A stretch of 40,090 nt of DNA from Rhizobiaceae bacterium. GTDB lineage: Bacteria > Pseudomonadota > Alphaproteobacteria > Rhizobiales > Rhizobiaceae. Under the pieces are notes generated by a model. The model was given only the letters and a program-made list of their open reading frames with translations. It did no database searches and had not been told where the DNA came from. This document shows, in pieces, positions 26,079 through 34,016 of this stretch; the stretch's first letter is position 1; each line of letters opens with the position of its first letter. The position numbers were made by a program, and so were the translations under genes. Where the stretch lies: NCBI GenBank assembly GCA_019635715.1, contig JAHBYY010000039.1, positions 1 through 40,090 on the forward strand, read 5' to 3'.

Positions 26079-26429
26079 TTACTGGCAGGGTCCGCCCTGG
26101 AAAGGAATCTCGCCCTGATCGAAGCCGTACATGTAGCTCCGGCCCTTGATCAGCGCCGGCGGGCGGTAGCAGCCCGACGGCTCGGCCGCATAGGCGGACT
26201 CGGCTGTGACGACGGCAGGCTGGCCCGCGCTCGTATATTCGGCGAGACGCTTTGCCTCGTGGCCCTCGCCGACGAGGATGCGCTTGTAGCCGGCGGCGCT
26301 CTCGATCACCAGATTGCCGTAGCTGTCGGCGTAGACGCGGTCGTGGTCCCAGGCCAGCGACGGCCCCGTGGCGACGACGAGCGCGCTCATCGCGATCGCC
26401 GCCGCAGTCAGTCTTGCGAGATGCATCAT
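26079..26429 (-). CDS. Small exported protein of unknown function
   Basis: A 116-residue precursor beginning MMHLARLTAAAIAMSALVVA with a signal peptide and cleavage near PSLAWDHDR. The mature part contains YADSYGNLVIESAAGYKRIL and two cysteines (SGCYRPPAL and the C-terminal GGPCQ), which may form a disulfide. An AGGAG sits three bases before the first ATG and six before the second (26426), so the second may be the true start. No family is recognised. It is divergent from the lipoprotein gene. Confidence 0.65.
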   Translation of the reverse strand: MMHLARLTAAAIAMSALVVATGPSLAWDHDRVYADSYGNLVIESAAGYKRILVGEGHEAKRLAEYTSAGQPAVVTAESAYAAEPSGCYRPPALIKGRSYMYGFDQGEIPFQGGPCQ

Positions 26430-26673
26430 GCTCTCCTGTCTGCGCGACCCCGGCCGCGCCTGCACCGAGAGTTAACGCATTCTTAACCATTGTTAAGGGC
26501 GCAGCGGCGGCTGCGAACAGCAATCCGAAAACATGGTTAACGACGGCCGGAACCGTCGGAGCCGCCTCAGACGCCTCGCCAGCATCGCGTCCCTGGCGTC
26601 CGCATCCGCTTCCTGCGACTGCCCTCGCCCACCGCATTGATCCTGCCGGACTCGCTCGATAGGGTTCCGCCGC

Positions 26674-27036
26674 ATGATCGAATCAGCCGCCCGTCGCCTG
26701 CCGGTCCGCGCCGCGATTGCGCTTGTCGTGGCGTGCCTGTCGGGATGCGTCAGCGAAGGCAACGCCGGCAGGAGCACGGCACAGGCCAGCCTCGCCTCGA
26801 GCGATCCGCAGCCCGGACGCGCGACCTATGCCTGCGAAGACAACACGATGATCACCGTCGACAACCGCGTCAGCGAGGTGACGGTCACCGACAGCGAGGG
26901 CGACGTCTCCACCCTTCCGGCCGCGCCGGCCGAGCAGCGTTCCCGCTACGGCATCGAGGGCATGGCGATCGTCCTCGACGGGCTCGACGCCCTGTTCATG
27001 AAGGGGCGCCATGAACCGCTGAACTGCCGCCGCTGA
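26674..27036 (+). CDS. Putative lipoprotein, MliC-like
   Basis: A 120-residue precursor with a lipoprotein signal peptide ending in the lipobox LSGC (Cys25), so it is likely anchored to the outer membrane. The mature part has YACEDNTMITVDN near its start, a central SRYGIEGMAIVLDGLDALFM, and a final LNC. The paired cysteines and the order of these elements recall the MliC/PliC membrane-bound lysozyme inhibitors, but the conserved inhibitor motif is not clear. This is therefore a cautious suggestion. The 200 bp upstream are A/T-richer, with several TTAAC-like motifs, and probably hold the promoter. Confidence 0.6.
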   Translation: MIESAARRLPVRAAIALVVACLSGCVSEGNAGRSTAQASLASSDPQPGRATYACEDNTMITVDNRVSEVTVTDSEGDVSTLPAAPAEQRSRYGIEGMAIVLDGLDALFMKGRHEPLNCRR

Positions 27037-27283
27037 GCGAGCGGCGGCTCATCCTTTCGTCGGTGGCGCCGGGAAGAGGAGCGGAAGGCCGCCCACCCTC
27101 TAATCGATTGAAGGCCAAGTGACGAATTTTGTTCAGATTTCCTGATCAATCCAGCCCTGTGCAGCCGCGTCGAAATCTTTGACGCGGTGCAAAAACCGCA
27201 TTAAGGAACCAACGTTCACTGTCGCGGCCGGACATGGCGATGTCGTATTCCCCGCGCCCGTGGACGGCGACGAAAGGGGAGCC

Positions 27284-27703
27284 ATGAGCCATTCACCAGC
27301 CACCCGCGCGACGACACGCGCGCGCCCGCTTTCGCCGCACCTCACCATCTATCGGCCGCCGATCACCATGACGATGTCGATCGTCCATCGCATCACCGGC
27401 GGCGCTCTCTATTTCGGCACGCTGCTGATCGTCTGGTGGCTGGTCGCCGCGTCGGCGTCGGAAGCCTATTTCGACTTCGTCAACATGATCTACGGCTCCT
27501 GGATCGGCCGCCTCATCCTGCTCGGCTACACCTGGGCGCTGCTGCACCACCTGCTCGGCGGCGTGCGTCACCTGGTCTGGGACACCGGCGTCGGGCTGGA
27601 GAAGCACACGGCATCGAAGATCGCCTGGGCGACGCTCGCCGGCTCGCTGCTTCTGACCGTCCTGGTGTGGATCGCCGGCTATGCCGCGCGCGGAGGGTTC
27701 TGA
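27284..27703 (+). CDS. sdhC: Succinate dehydrogenase cytochrome b556 subunit
   Basis: A 139-residue membrane subunit. It carries the SdhC signature RPLSPHLTIYRPPITMTMSIVHRITG, including Ser and Arg residues near the quinone site, then three helices. The second ends with WALLHHLLGGVRHLVWDTG, containing the haem-ligand His. It anchors the SdhAB dimer and reduces ubiquinone. The ATG at 27284 follows AAGGGGA. It is the first gene of sdhCDAB; the ~250 bp before it contain no gene and should hold the operon promoter, although no confident -35/-10 pair was found. Confidence 0.94.
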   Translation: MSHSPATRATTRARPLSPHLTIYRPPITMTMSIVHRITGGALYFGTLLIVWWLVAASASEAYFDFVNMIYGSWIGRLILLGYTWALLHHLLGGVRHLVWDTGVGLEKHTASKIAWATLAGSLLLTVLVWIAGYAARGGF

Positions 27704-27705
27704 AG

Positions 27706-28089
27706 ATGAGCGACATGCGCACCCCGCTCGGCCGCGTCCGCGGCCTCGGCTCCGCCCGGGAGGGAACCGAGCACTTCTGGCGCCAGCGCCTCACCGCGAT
27801 CGCCAACATTCCGCTGACGCTGTTCTTCCTCGGCCTGCTGATCTCGCTCAACGGCGCGGGATTTGCCGAGACGCGCGCGGTGCTGGCCAATCCCTTCGTG
27901 GCGCTGGTGCTGCTGCTGTTCGTCGTCTCCGGCCTCTATCACATGCGCCTCGGCATGCAGGTGATCATCGAGGACTACATCCACGGCGAGCTGATGAAGC
28001 TATCGCTTCTTTTGCTCAACACGTTCTTCACGATCGCGGTCGGCGCCGCCGCCGCCTTTGCGCTTCTCAAGCTGGCATTCGGGGGCTGA
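27706..28089 (+). CDS. sdhD: Succinate dehydrogenase membrane anchor subunit
   Basis: A 127-residue, three-helix subunit. The N-terminus [20 protein letters not shown] and the conserved [15 protein letters not shown] are followed by [20 protein letters not shown], which contains the haem-binding His and the quinone-site Asp/Tyr region. With SdhC it forms the membrane anchor of complex II. It starts two bases after the sdhC stop and ends four bases before the GTG of sdhA, indicating one tightly coupled operon. Confidence 0.94.
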   Translation: MSDMRTPLGRVRGLGSAREGTEHFWRQRLTAIANIPLTLFFLGLLISLNGAGFAETRAVLANPFVALVLLLFVVSGLYHMRLGMQVIIEDYIHGELMKLSLLLLNTFFTIAVGAAAAFALLKLAFGG

Positions 28090-28093
28090 TCCG

Positions 28094-29929
28094 GTGGCTA
28101 CAAGTTCCAAGGCGCCGGCCAACGGGGCCTACACCTATGTCGACCACAAATTCGACGTCGTCATCGTCGGTGCCGGCGGTGCCGGCCTGCGCGCCACGCT
28201 CGGCATGGCCGAGCAGGGTCTGAGAACTGCCTGCATCACCAAGGTTTTTCCCACCCGCTCGCATACGGTCGCCGCGCAGGGCGGCATCGCCGCCTCGCTG
28301 CAGAACATGGGCCCCGATTCGTGGCAGTGGCACATGTACGACACCGTCAAGGGATCCGACTGGCTCGGCGACACCGACGCGATGGAGTATCTCGCCCGCG
28401 AGGCGCCGGCCGCCGTCTACGAGCTCGAACATTACGGCGTGCCCTTCTCGCGCACCGAGCAGGGCAAGATCTACCAGCGCCCGTTCGGCGGCCACATGAT
28501 GAATTTCGGCGAAGGCCCGCCGGTGCAGCGCACCTGCGCGGCGGCAGACCGCACCGGCCACGCCATCCTGCACACGCTCTATGGCCAGTCGCTGAAGAAC
28601 AACGCACAGTTCTTCATCGAGTATTTCGCGCTCGACCTGATCATGGAGCCGGACGGCACCTGCACCGGCGTCGTCGCCTGGAATCTCGACGACGGCACCA
28701 TCCACCGCTTCTCGGCCAAGATGGTCGTTCTGGCGACCGGAGGCTATGGCCGCGCCTATTTCACCGCCACCTCGGCGCATACCTGCACCGGCGACGGCGG
28801 CGGCATGGTCTCGCGCGTCGGCCTGCCCCTCCAGGACATGGAGTTTGTGCAGTTCCATCCGACCGGCATCTACGGCGCCGGCTGCCTGATCACCGAGGGC
28901 GCGCGCGGCGAAGGCGGCTACCTCGTCAACTCCGAGGGCGAGCGCTTCATGGAACGCTACGCCCCCTCCGCCAAGGATCTCGCCAGCCGCGACGTCGTCT
29001 CGCGCTGCATGACGCTGGAGATCCGCGAGGGCCGCGGCGTCGGCAAGGACAAGGACCACATCTACCTGCATCTCGACCATCTCGATCCCGCCGTGCTGCA
29101 CGAGCGCCTGCCGGGCATCTCGGAATCGGCCAAGATCTTCGCCGGCGTCGACCTGACGCGCGAGCCGATCCCGGTCTCGCCGACCGTCCACTACAATATG
29201 GGCGGTGTGCCGACGAACTACTGGGGCGAGGTGCTGAACCCGACCGCCGACGCTCCGGATCGCGTGTCGCCCGGCCTGATGGCGGTCGGCGAGGCAGGCT
29301 GCGCATCGGTCCACGGCGCCAACCGGCTCGGCTCCAACTCGCTGATCGACCTCGTCGTCTTCGGCCGCGCCGCGGCGATCAAGGCCGGCCAGGTCGTCGA
29401 CCGCGCCGCGCCCGTGCCGTCGCTCAACATGGCCTCAGTCGACAAGATCATGGACCGCTTCGACCGGCTGCGCCACGCCGACGGCTCGACGCCGACGGCC
29501 GTCATCCGCGAGAGGATGCAGCGGGCGATGCAGGAAGACGCTGCCGTGTTCCGCACCCAGGACTCGCTGGCTCAGGGCTGCCGCCGGCTTTCCGAGATCT
29601 GGGGCGAGCTGAAGGACATCAAGGTGTTCGACCGCTCGATGATCTGGAATTCCGATCTCGTCGAGACACTGGAACTGGAGAACCTGATGGCCAACGCCAT
29701 CACCACCGTCTACGGCGCCGAGGCACGCAAGGAGAGCCGCGGCGCGCATGCGCGCGAGGATTTCTCCAAGCGCGACGACGTCAACTGGCGCAAGCACACC
29801 CTGTCCTGGGTCGACGCCGACGGCAAGGTGACGCTCGCCTACCGGCCGGTCCACACCGAGACCATGCTGCCGGTCAGCGAAGGCGGCATCGACCCGGCCA
29901 AGATCGCACCGAAGGCGCGGGTGTATTAG
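28094..29929 (+). CDS. sdhA: Succinate dehydrogenase flavoprotein subunit
   Basis: A 611-residue flavoprotein. FAD binding is shown by [19 protein letters not shown], and the flavinylated His lies in [15 protein letters not shown]. The active-site region is [20 protein letters not shown], with [14 protein letters not shown] and [19 protein letters not shown] downstream. The C-terminus ends PKARVY. It oxidises succinate to fumarate. The start is taken as GTG 28094 ([20 protein letters not shown]). The last codons are copied 430 bp downstream, where they are fused to a copy of the start of sdhB. Normally sdhB follows directly; here it is 1.15 kb away. Confidence 0.96.
   Translation: MATSSKAPANGAYTYVDHKFDVVIVGAGGAGLRATLGMAEQGLRTACITKVFPTRSHTVAAQGGIAASLQNMGPDSWQWHMYDTVKGSDWLGDTDAMEYLAREAPAAVYELEHYGVPFSRTEQGKIYQRPFGGHMMNFGEGPPVQRTCAAADRTGHAILHTLYGQSLKNNAQFFIEYFALDLIMEPDGTCTGVVAWNLDDGTIHRFSAKMVVLATGGYGRAYFTATSAHTCTGDGGGMVSRVGLPLQDMEFVQFHPTGIYGAGCLITEGARGEGGYLVNSEGERFMERYAPSAKDLASRDVVSRCMTLEIREGRGVGKDKDHIYLHLDHLDPAVLHERLPGISESAKIFAGVDLTREPIPVSPTVHYNMGGVPTNYWGEVLNPTADAPDRVSPGLMAVGEAGCASVHGANRLGSNSLIDLVVFGRAAAIKAGQVVDRAAPVPSLNMASVDKIMDRFDRLRHADGSTPTAVIRERMQRAMQEDAAVFRTQDSLAQGCRRLSEIWGELKDIKVFDRSMIWNSDLVETLELENLMANAITTVYGAEARKESRGAHAREDFSKRDDVNWRKHTLSWVDADGKVTLAYRPVHTETMLPVSEGGIDPAKIAPKARVY
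29909..29925 (+). repeat. First copy of the sdhA 3'-end repeat
   Basis: These 17 bases within the last sdhA codons (encoding PKARV) recur exactly at 30357-30373. Similarity continues beyond both copies with single mismatches (TATTAGATGAT versus TAATAGAAGAT), so the downstream copy includes the stop-codon region. Confidence 0.9.
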
Positions 29930-30003
29930 ATGATATTATGTGGCGATAGAAGGAACTCGCCATGAATGCGATGCTGGGGCACAACCGCCCGAGGAGCGGC
30001 AGG

Positions 30004-30294
30004 ATGTATGCCATAACCTTTGACCTGGACACGCAGCTTCTCGAGCAAAGCTATGGAAACGCGTCGTGGCGCAATGCGTACACAGACATCCGCAATGCTC
30101 TTCGGCGACACGGGTTCGACTGGCAGCAGGGGAGCGTCCATTTCGGCGACAACACGGTGACGGCAGTCACATGCGTTCTTGCCGCGCAGGATCTTGCTCG
30201 CTGCTTCCCATGGTTCCGACCTTCGGTTCGAGACATGCGCATGCTGCGCATTGAGGAGAACAACGATCTCGGTCCCGCGATCGAACAGGCTTAG
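30004..30294 (+). CDS. vapD: VapD-like (Cas2-fold) endoribonuclease toxin
   Basis: A 96-residue protein with the VapD signature: MYAITFDLDTQLLEQSYGNA, then YTDIRNALRRHGFDWQQGSV, HFGD, TAVTCVLAAQDLARCFPWF and RDMRMLRIEENNDLGPAIEQ. VapD proteins have a Cas2-like ferredoxin fold and ribonuclease activity, and act as toxins of small TA modules. GAGGAG seven bases before the ATG at 30004 supports this start. An in-frame ATG at 29962, also with a ribosome site (AGGAA), would add 14 residues. No separate antitoxin gene is seen beside it. It lies inside the sdhA-sdhB interval and is less GC-rich than the sdh genes. Confidence 0.88.
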   Translation: MYAITFDLDTQLLEQSYGNASWRNAYTDIRNALRRHGFDWQQGSVHFGDNTVTAVTCVLAAQDLARCFPWFRPSVRDMRMLRIEENNDLGPAIEQA

Positions 30295-30301
30295 GACATT
30301 C

Positions 30302-30374
30302 CATGGTCGAACTCACTCTCCCCAAGAACTCGCAGATGCGGCAGGGCAAGACCTGGCCGAAGGCGCGGGTGTAA
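30302..30374 (+). pseudogene. sdhB 5' fragment fused in frame to sdhA 3' fragment
   Basis: Bases 30302-30362 are identical over 61 bp to 31079-31139, the start of the true sdhB. Without a gap they run into bases 30357-30373, identical to the end of sdhA at 29909-29925; the two parts share CCGAAG. The result is a 23-codon frame, [20 protein letters not shown] followed by ARV and TAA at 30372. The first 20 residues are SdhB and the last ones SdhA. This is the expected scar of a tandem duplication or unequal crossover between the two genes. It separates the VapD module from the VapBC module. Confidence 0.92.
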
Positions 30375-30400
30375 TAGAAGATGGGTCTGGAGTATCGATC

Positions 30401-30643
30401 ATGAATGCGATCAACATTCGAATCGAGGACGCGACGGTCGTTTCGAAGCTCTCGGCCTTGGCAAACGCGCACAAGCGCAGCATAGAGGCAGAGGCGCTGG
30501 AACTCATCAAATCCGGCCTGGCGTCGAAAGCTCCCTTCGACCGCCTTGCGGCGGCGCGCGCCATTTCGGCGATGACACCCAGCGATCGTGTCCAGCCCGA
30601 CAGTCTCGAAATGATCCGAGAGGATCGGGCCCGCGACGGATGA
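30401..30643 (+). CDS. VapB/FitA-like antitoxin
   Basis: An 80-residue protein. The N-terminus MNAINIRIEDATVVSKLSAL ANAHKRSIEAEALELI follows the ribbon-helix-helix pattern of FitA/VapB antitoxins (a DNA-binding beta strand, then two helices). The C-terminal half, ending in [15 protein letters not shown], should wrap the toxin. Such antitoxins repress their own operon as a complex with the toxin. GGAG eight bases before the ATG fixes the start. Its TGA overlaps the ATG of the PIN-domain toxin gene (ATGA), the classical order of a type II TA pair. Confidence 0.87.
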   Translation: MNAINIRIEDATVVSKLSALANAHKRSIEAEALELIKSGLASKAPFDRLAAARAISAMTPSDRVQPDSLEMIREDRARDG

Positions 30644-31077
30644 TCTTCGTGGTCGATACCTCCGTTGCCATCAAATGGTTCGTCGCCGAGCGGGATACCG
30701 ACAGGGCTCAAAGGCTTCTCCGCCCCGATGTCGTCCTCACGGCCCCGGATCTGGTCATCGCCGAGATTGCCAACGTTCTTTGGCGCAAGCAGCGCGCCGG
30801 AGCGATCGAGGCCGCCCAGGTTGACCAGGCGCTTCAGCGACTACCGGACTATTTCGAAAGGTTGGCGCCCAGTTCGGAACTCATCCTTCCTGCGCTTCGC
30901 ATCGCTCGGGATACCGCCCACTCAATCTATGATTGCATCTACCTCGCTCAGGCGGCCGGCTTGCAGGACGCGGTTCTTGTCACTGACGACGAACGGTTCA
31001 CCGCCAAGGTGAGGCCGACGGCCTATGCGAAATTTATGCAACCTCTCGGTACGCTATCCATTTCCAAGGACGACTAG
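30640..31077 (+). CDS. vapC: VapC-like PIN-domain toxin
   Basis: A 145-residue PIN-domain ribonuclease. All acidic metal ligands are visible: Asp6 in [12 protein letters not shown], Glu42 in [12 protein letters not shown], Asp98 in [10 protein letters not shown] and Asp116/Asp117 in LVTDDERF. VapC toxins cleave tRNA or rRNA when released from the antitoxin. It is coupled by a 4-bp overlap to the antitoxin gene and ends two bases before the sdhB ATG. The TA pair therefore lies inside the sdh operon and is probably co-transcribed with it, in addition to any promoter of its own. Confidence 0.9.
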   Translation: MIFVVDTSVAIKWFVAERDTDRAQRLLRPDVVLTAPDLVIAEIANVLWRKQRAGAIEAAQVDQALQRLPDYFERLAPSSELILPALRIARDTAHSIYDCIYLAQAAGLQDAVLVTDDERFTAKVRPTAYAKFMQPLGTLSISKDD

Positions 31078-31078
31078 A

Positions 31079-31139
31079 CATGGTCGAACTCACTCTCCCC
31101 AAGAACTCGCAGATGCGGCAGGGCAAGACCTGGCCGAAG
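31079..31139 (+). repeat. Second copy of the 61-bp sdhB start repeat
   Basis: The first 60 coding bases of sdhB plus one upstream base. They are identical to 30302-30362; identity stops at both sides exactly where the fusion with sdhA sequence begins in the upstream copy. Confidence 0.92.
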
Positions 31140-31859
31140 CCGCAGGGCGCCACGAACCTGCGGGAATACAGGATCTACCGCTGGTCGCCCGACGACGGCG
31201 AGAATCCGCGCATCGACACCTATTTCGTCGACATGGACGATTGCGGGCCGATGGTGCTCGACGCGCTGCTGTGGATCAAGAACAAGGTCGACCCGACGCT
31301 GACGCTGCGCCGCTCCTGCCGCGAGGGCATCTGCGGCTCCTGCGCCATGAACATCGACGGCGGCAACACGCTGGCCTGCACCAAGGGCGCCGACGACATC
31401 TCCGGCGCGGTGAAAGTCTACCCGCTGCCGCACATGCCGGTGGTCAAGGACCTCGTGCCGGACTTGACCAATTTCTACGCCCAGCACCGTTCGATCGAGC
31501 CCTGGCTGCAGACGGTCTCGCCCGAGCCGGCCAAGGAATGGCTGCAGAGCCATGACGACCGCCAGAAGCTCGACGGGCTGTACGAATGCATCCTGTGTGC
31601 CTGCTGCACCACTTCCTGCCCGAGCTACTGGTGGAACGGCGACCGCTATCTCGGCCCGGCGACGCTGCTGCAGGCCTATCGCTGGCTGATAGACTCCCGC
31701 GACGAGGCGACCGGCGAGCGCCTCGACAATCTGGAAGACCCGTTCCGCCTCTATCGCTGCCACACCATCATGAACTGCGCGCAGACCTGCCCGAAGGGCC
31801 TGAACCCGGCCAAGGCGATCGCCGAGATCAAAAAGATGATGGTGGAAAGACGGGTCTGA
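31080..31859 (+). CDS. sdhB: Succinate dehydrogenase iron-sulfur subunit
   Basis: A 259-residue protein with the three Fe-S binding groups of SdhB. The 2Fe-2S set is [22 protein letters not shown]-like, spanning codons near residue 80. The 4Fe-4S set is [16 protein letters not shown], and the 3Fe-4S set is [21 protein letters not shown]. It carries electrons from SdhA flavin to ubiquinone at the SdhCD anchor. The gene is intact, but its first 60 bases are duplicated 777 bp upstream. It starts two bases after the vapC stop, so its translation may depend on readthrough from the toxin module. Confidence 0.96.
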   Translation: MVELTLPKNSQMRQGKTWPKPQGATNLREYRIYRWSPDDGENPRIDTYFVDMDDCGPMVLDALLWIKNKVDPTLTLRRSCREGICGSCAMNIDGGNTLACTKGADDISGAVKVYPLPHMPVVKDLVPDLTNFYAQHRSIEPWLQTVSPEPAKEWLQSHDDRQKLDGLYECILCACCTTSCPSYWWNGDRYLGPATLLQAYRWLIDSRDEATGERLDNLEDPFRLYRCHTIMNCAQTCPKGLNPAKAIAEIKKMMVERRV

Positions 31860-31893
31860 TCGACGCCGTCTGCGGCAGCCGACGGTCCCAGGC

Positions 31894-32400
31894 CTACGCC
31901 GGCTGTCCGACAATCGCGCCGGACGCCGGCCGGAACCGCCGCCAGGCGACAAAGCCGGTGACGAGGAAGAAGATCAGGACCACGCCCTGCGCAATGCCGA
32001 ACGGCGGCTCGCTGCCGTTCGGCGCGAGCCCGTGCAGCGACGGCACCTTCAGGAATAGCTGAACCACCAGAACGAAAACGTTGAGGTAGAGCGATATGAC
32101 CGCGGTTATCACATAGATTCCGCGCCAGGCCCCGCCCATCCTTCGCCCATATCGGGCATAGAGACAGATCGCCATCACGATCGTCGAGATGATGCCGACG
32201 CCGATGGCCGGCGTGAAGCCGTTGAACGGGAACACGAAGCCGGTGAGCGTCGTGGTCAGCGTGGTCGCCAGGAACAGCGCGGTGAGCTGGCTCATGCGCT
32301 GCGACCGGATCAATCCGGAAAGCACCACCAGTCCCGAAACGATGCCGACAAGGCTGACGAGGACATGGAACGTTTGAAGCCCTGAAACCCCGAAGAACAT
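31894..32400 (-). CDS. Small multi-pass membrane protein of unknown function
   Basis: A 168-residue protein with about five hydrophobic segments: FHVLVSLVGIVSGLVVLSGL, LTALFLATTLTTTLTGFVF, IGVGIISTIVMAICLYARY, GIYVITAVISLYLNVFVLVV and FGIAQGVVLIFFLVTGFVAW. The short loop FPFNGFTPA between helices two and three is a conserved-looking element. I recognise no functional family. GAAGGGA lies before the ATG at 32400. It converges on sdhB. Confidence 0.7.
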   Translation of the reverse strand: MFFGVSGLQTFHVLVSLVGIVSGLVVLSGLIRSQRMSQLTALFLATTLTTTLTGFVFPFNGFTPAIGVGIISTIVMAICLYARYGRRMGGAWRGIYVITAVISLYLNVFVLVVQLFLKVPSLHGLAPNGSEPPFGIAQGVVLIFFLVTGFVAWRRFRPASGAIVGQPA

Positions 32401-32498
32401 GGCTCATCCCTTCAAGCTGGCTGTGCGCAGCGAATACCGGAACGGACCACGAGTCCAGAGGCTTGCAGCCTGTGCCCGGCGACGTGTAGTCAACAGTC

Positions 32499-33140
32499 AT
32501 GAGCGATACCGGCGACCTCCCCCTCCTCTCGCCCGAAGAAGCCCGCATTCTCGGCTGCCTGATCGAGAAGAAGGAGCTGACGCCCGACATCTATCCGATG
32601 ACGGTCAACGCGCTGCAGTCGGCCGCCAACCAGAAGACGTCGCGCGATCCGGTCATGACGATGGAGCCGACGGACATCCACCGCACGCTGAAGACGCTGG
32701 AGCAGAAGGGACTGGTGCGCCAGATGTTCGCCTCGCGCGTCGAGCGCTACGAGCATCAGGCGGCGCAGCGCTTCTCGCTGACCCAGCGCCAGTTGGCAAT
32801 CGTCGGCCTGCTCTTGCTGCGCGGCCCGCAAACGGCTCCCGAGCTCTTTTCACGCAGCGAGCGCCTGGCCCGCTTCCCGGCGATCGATGACCTTCGCGCG
32901 GAGCTCGACATGCTGATCGGCCGCCGGCCGGCACTGATTCAGCAGATCGACCGCGGGCCGGGCCAGCGCGAGGACCGCTTCGTCCACCTTCTGTCGGGTC
33001 CGGTCGAGATGACGGCGTTCGTGCCTGCGCCGCGTGCCGCAGCCGTATCCAGCGATGTCGAGGGTCGCATTGCAGCGCTGGAGGCCGAGGTCGCCGAATT
33101 GCGCGCGCGGCTGGATGCACTCGCCGCCCGGTCGTCGTAG
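32499..33140 (+). CDS. YceH family (DUF480) protein
   Basis: A 213-residue protein. The DUF480 domain begins LLSPEEARILGCLIEKKEL TPDIYPMTVNAL and contains ANQKTSRDPVM. It is made of two winged-helix units, the second around FSLTQRQLAIVGLLLLRGPQ TAPEL. The C-terminal ~30 residues (VEGRIAALEAEVAELRARLD) form a coiled coil. YceH proteins are widespread and of unknown function; the winged helices suggest nucleic-acid or protein contacts. It diverges from the membrane protein gene at 31894-32400, with ~98 bp between. Confidence 0.87.
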   Translation: MSDTGDLPLLSPEEARILGCLIEKKELTPDIYPMTVNALQSAANQKTSRDPVMTMEPTDIHRTLKTLEQKGLVRQMFASRVERYEHQAAQRFSLTQRQLAIVGLLLLRGPQTAPELFSRSERLARFPAIDDLRAELDMLIGRRPALIQQIDRGPGQREDRFVHLLSGPVEMTAFVPAPRAAAVSSDVEGRIAALEAEVAELRARLDALAARSS

Positions 33141-33421
33141 TCCCCTACCGCGCTACGTTCTATTTCGGTTCTCGCCCCTGTCGGGGTCACCGGACGGCTG
33201 CCGGATTCACCCGTCTAGCTGGGGACGCTGATCTTGTTGCGGACGCTGACGCCCCCTCTCCCCGCCTGCGGGGTCCGAAGGACGGGCGAGACAAGCGGCT
33301 CGCCCCGGTACGGCTAAGGGTGAGGGGCGGCGCCAGCTTTCGCAGGTTTGGCCCTTCCCTCATCGCCCTGCCGGGCACTTCTCGGAGAACGGGGAGAAGA
33401 GCCCGGCAGCAACGCCTCCGC
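33141..33421. other. Non-coding interval with degenerate inverted repeats
   Basis: No gene is seen. GCCCCCTCTCCCCG at 33251-33264 is partly complementary to the GTGAGGGGCGGC at 33320-33331, the type of GC-rich interspersed repeat frequent between rhizobial genes. A large hairpin at 33368-33409 is listed separately. Confidence 0.5.
33368..33409 (-). terminator. Long hairpin downstream of the OsmC gene
   Basis: CTGCCGGGC at 33368-33376 pairs with GCCCGGCAG at 33401-33409, and inside it CTTCTC (33378-33383) pairs with GAGAAG (33394-33399) across one A/A mismatch, giving 16-base arms around a 10-base loop. It lies 13 bases past the stop of the minus-strand OsmC gene. There is no T run, so it may stabilise the transcript end rather than terminate by itself. 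Confidence 0.45.
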
Positions 33422-33847
33422 TCAGCCGAGCCTGGCGTCGAGCGATACCTTGATCGCGCCGAGCGCCTTCGACACCGGGCATTCGGCCTTGGCCTTCTCG
33501 GCCAGTTCCTTGAACTTCGCCGCGTCGATGCCCGGCACGGTTCCGACGAGCGTGATGGCGCTGCCGGTGATCCCCGTGCCGGGGATCAGCGTCACCACCG
33601 CCTTCGTGTCGAGCTTCTGGGCCGGCGTGCCGTTCTCGGCCAGGAAATGCGAGAGCTGCATGGCGTAGCAGCCGGCATGCGCCGCCGCGATCAGCTCTTC
33701 CGGGTTGGTGCCGGACTTGCCGCTCTCGTCCTCGAAGCGGCCCTTGAACGAATAGGGCAGGCCGTTGAGTGCGCCGCTCTGCGCGTCGATCGTTCCGGAG
33801 CCCTCCTTCAGCGTGCCCTTCCAGACGGCTGTTGCATGACGGTCCAT
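33422..33847 (-). CDS. OsmC family peroxiredoxin
   Basis: A 141-residue OsmC-type protein. It begins MDRHATAVWKGTLKEGSGTI and contains the catalytic Cys60 in ELIAAAHAGCYAMQLSHFLA and the resolving Cys123 in KAKAECPVSKALG, as well as the conserved NPEEL motif. Family members reduce organic hydroperoxides as swapped dimers, using dihydrolipoamide-type reductants. GAGAGGA precedes the ATG at 33847. It is a single gene between two repeat-rich intergenic regions. Confidence 0.92.
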   Translation of the reverse strand: MDRHATAVWKGTLKEGSGTIDAQSGALNGLPYSFKGRFEDESGKSGTNPEELIAAAHAGCYAMQLSHFLAENGTPAQKLDTKAVVTLIPGTGITGSAITLVGTVPGIDAAKFKELAEKAKAECPVSKALGAIKVSLDARLG

Positions 33848-34016
33848 GGTGTTCCTCTCCAGATGGAATTGACGGGGAGCCTGCAGGCTCGTCGCAAACA
33901 TAGCGCCGCGCCTTGCGAAATCCATCGTGGCGCGATGACGGGCGAGATTTGGCGGCGCTGAAAGCGCGGTGGCATCCCGCTCGCCGAAATCGGCTCGAAC
34001 AAGGTGCGAAGCCTGG

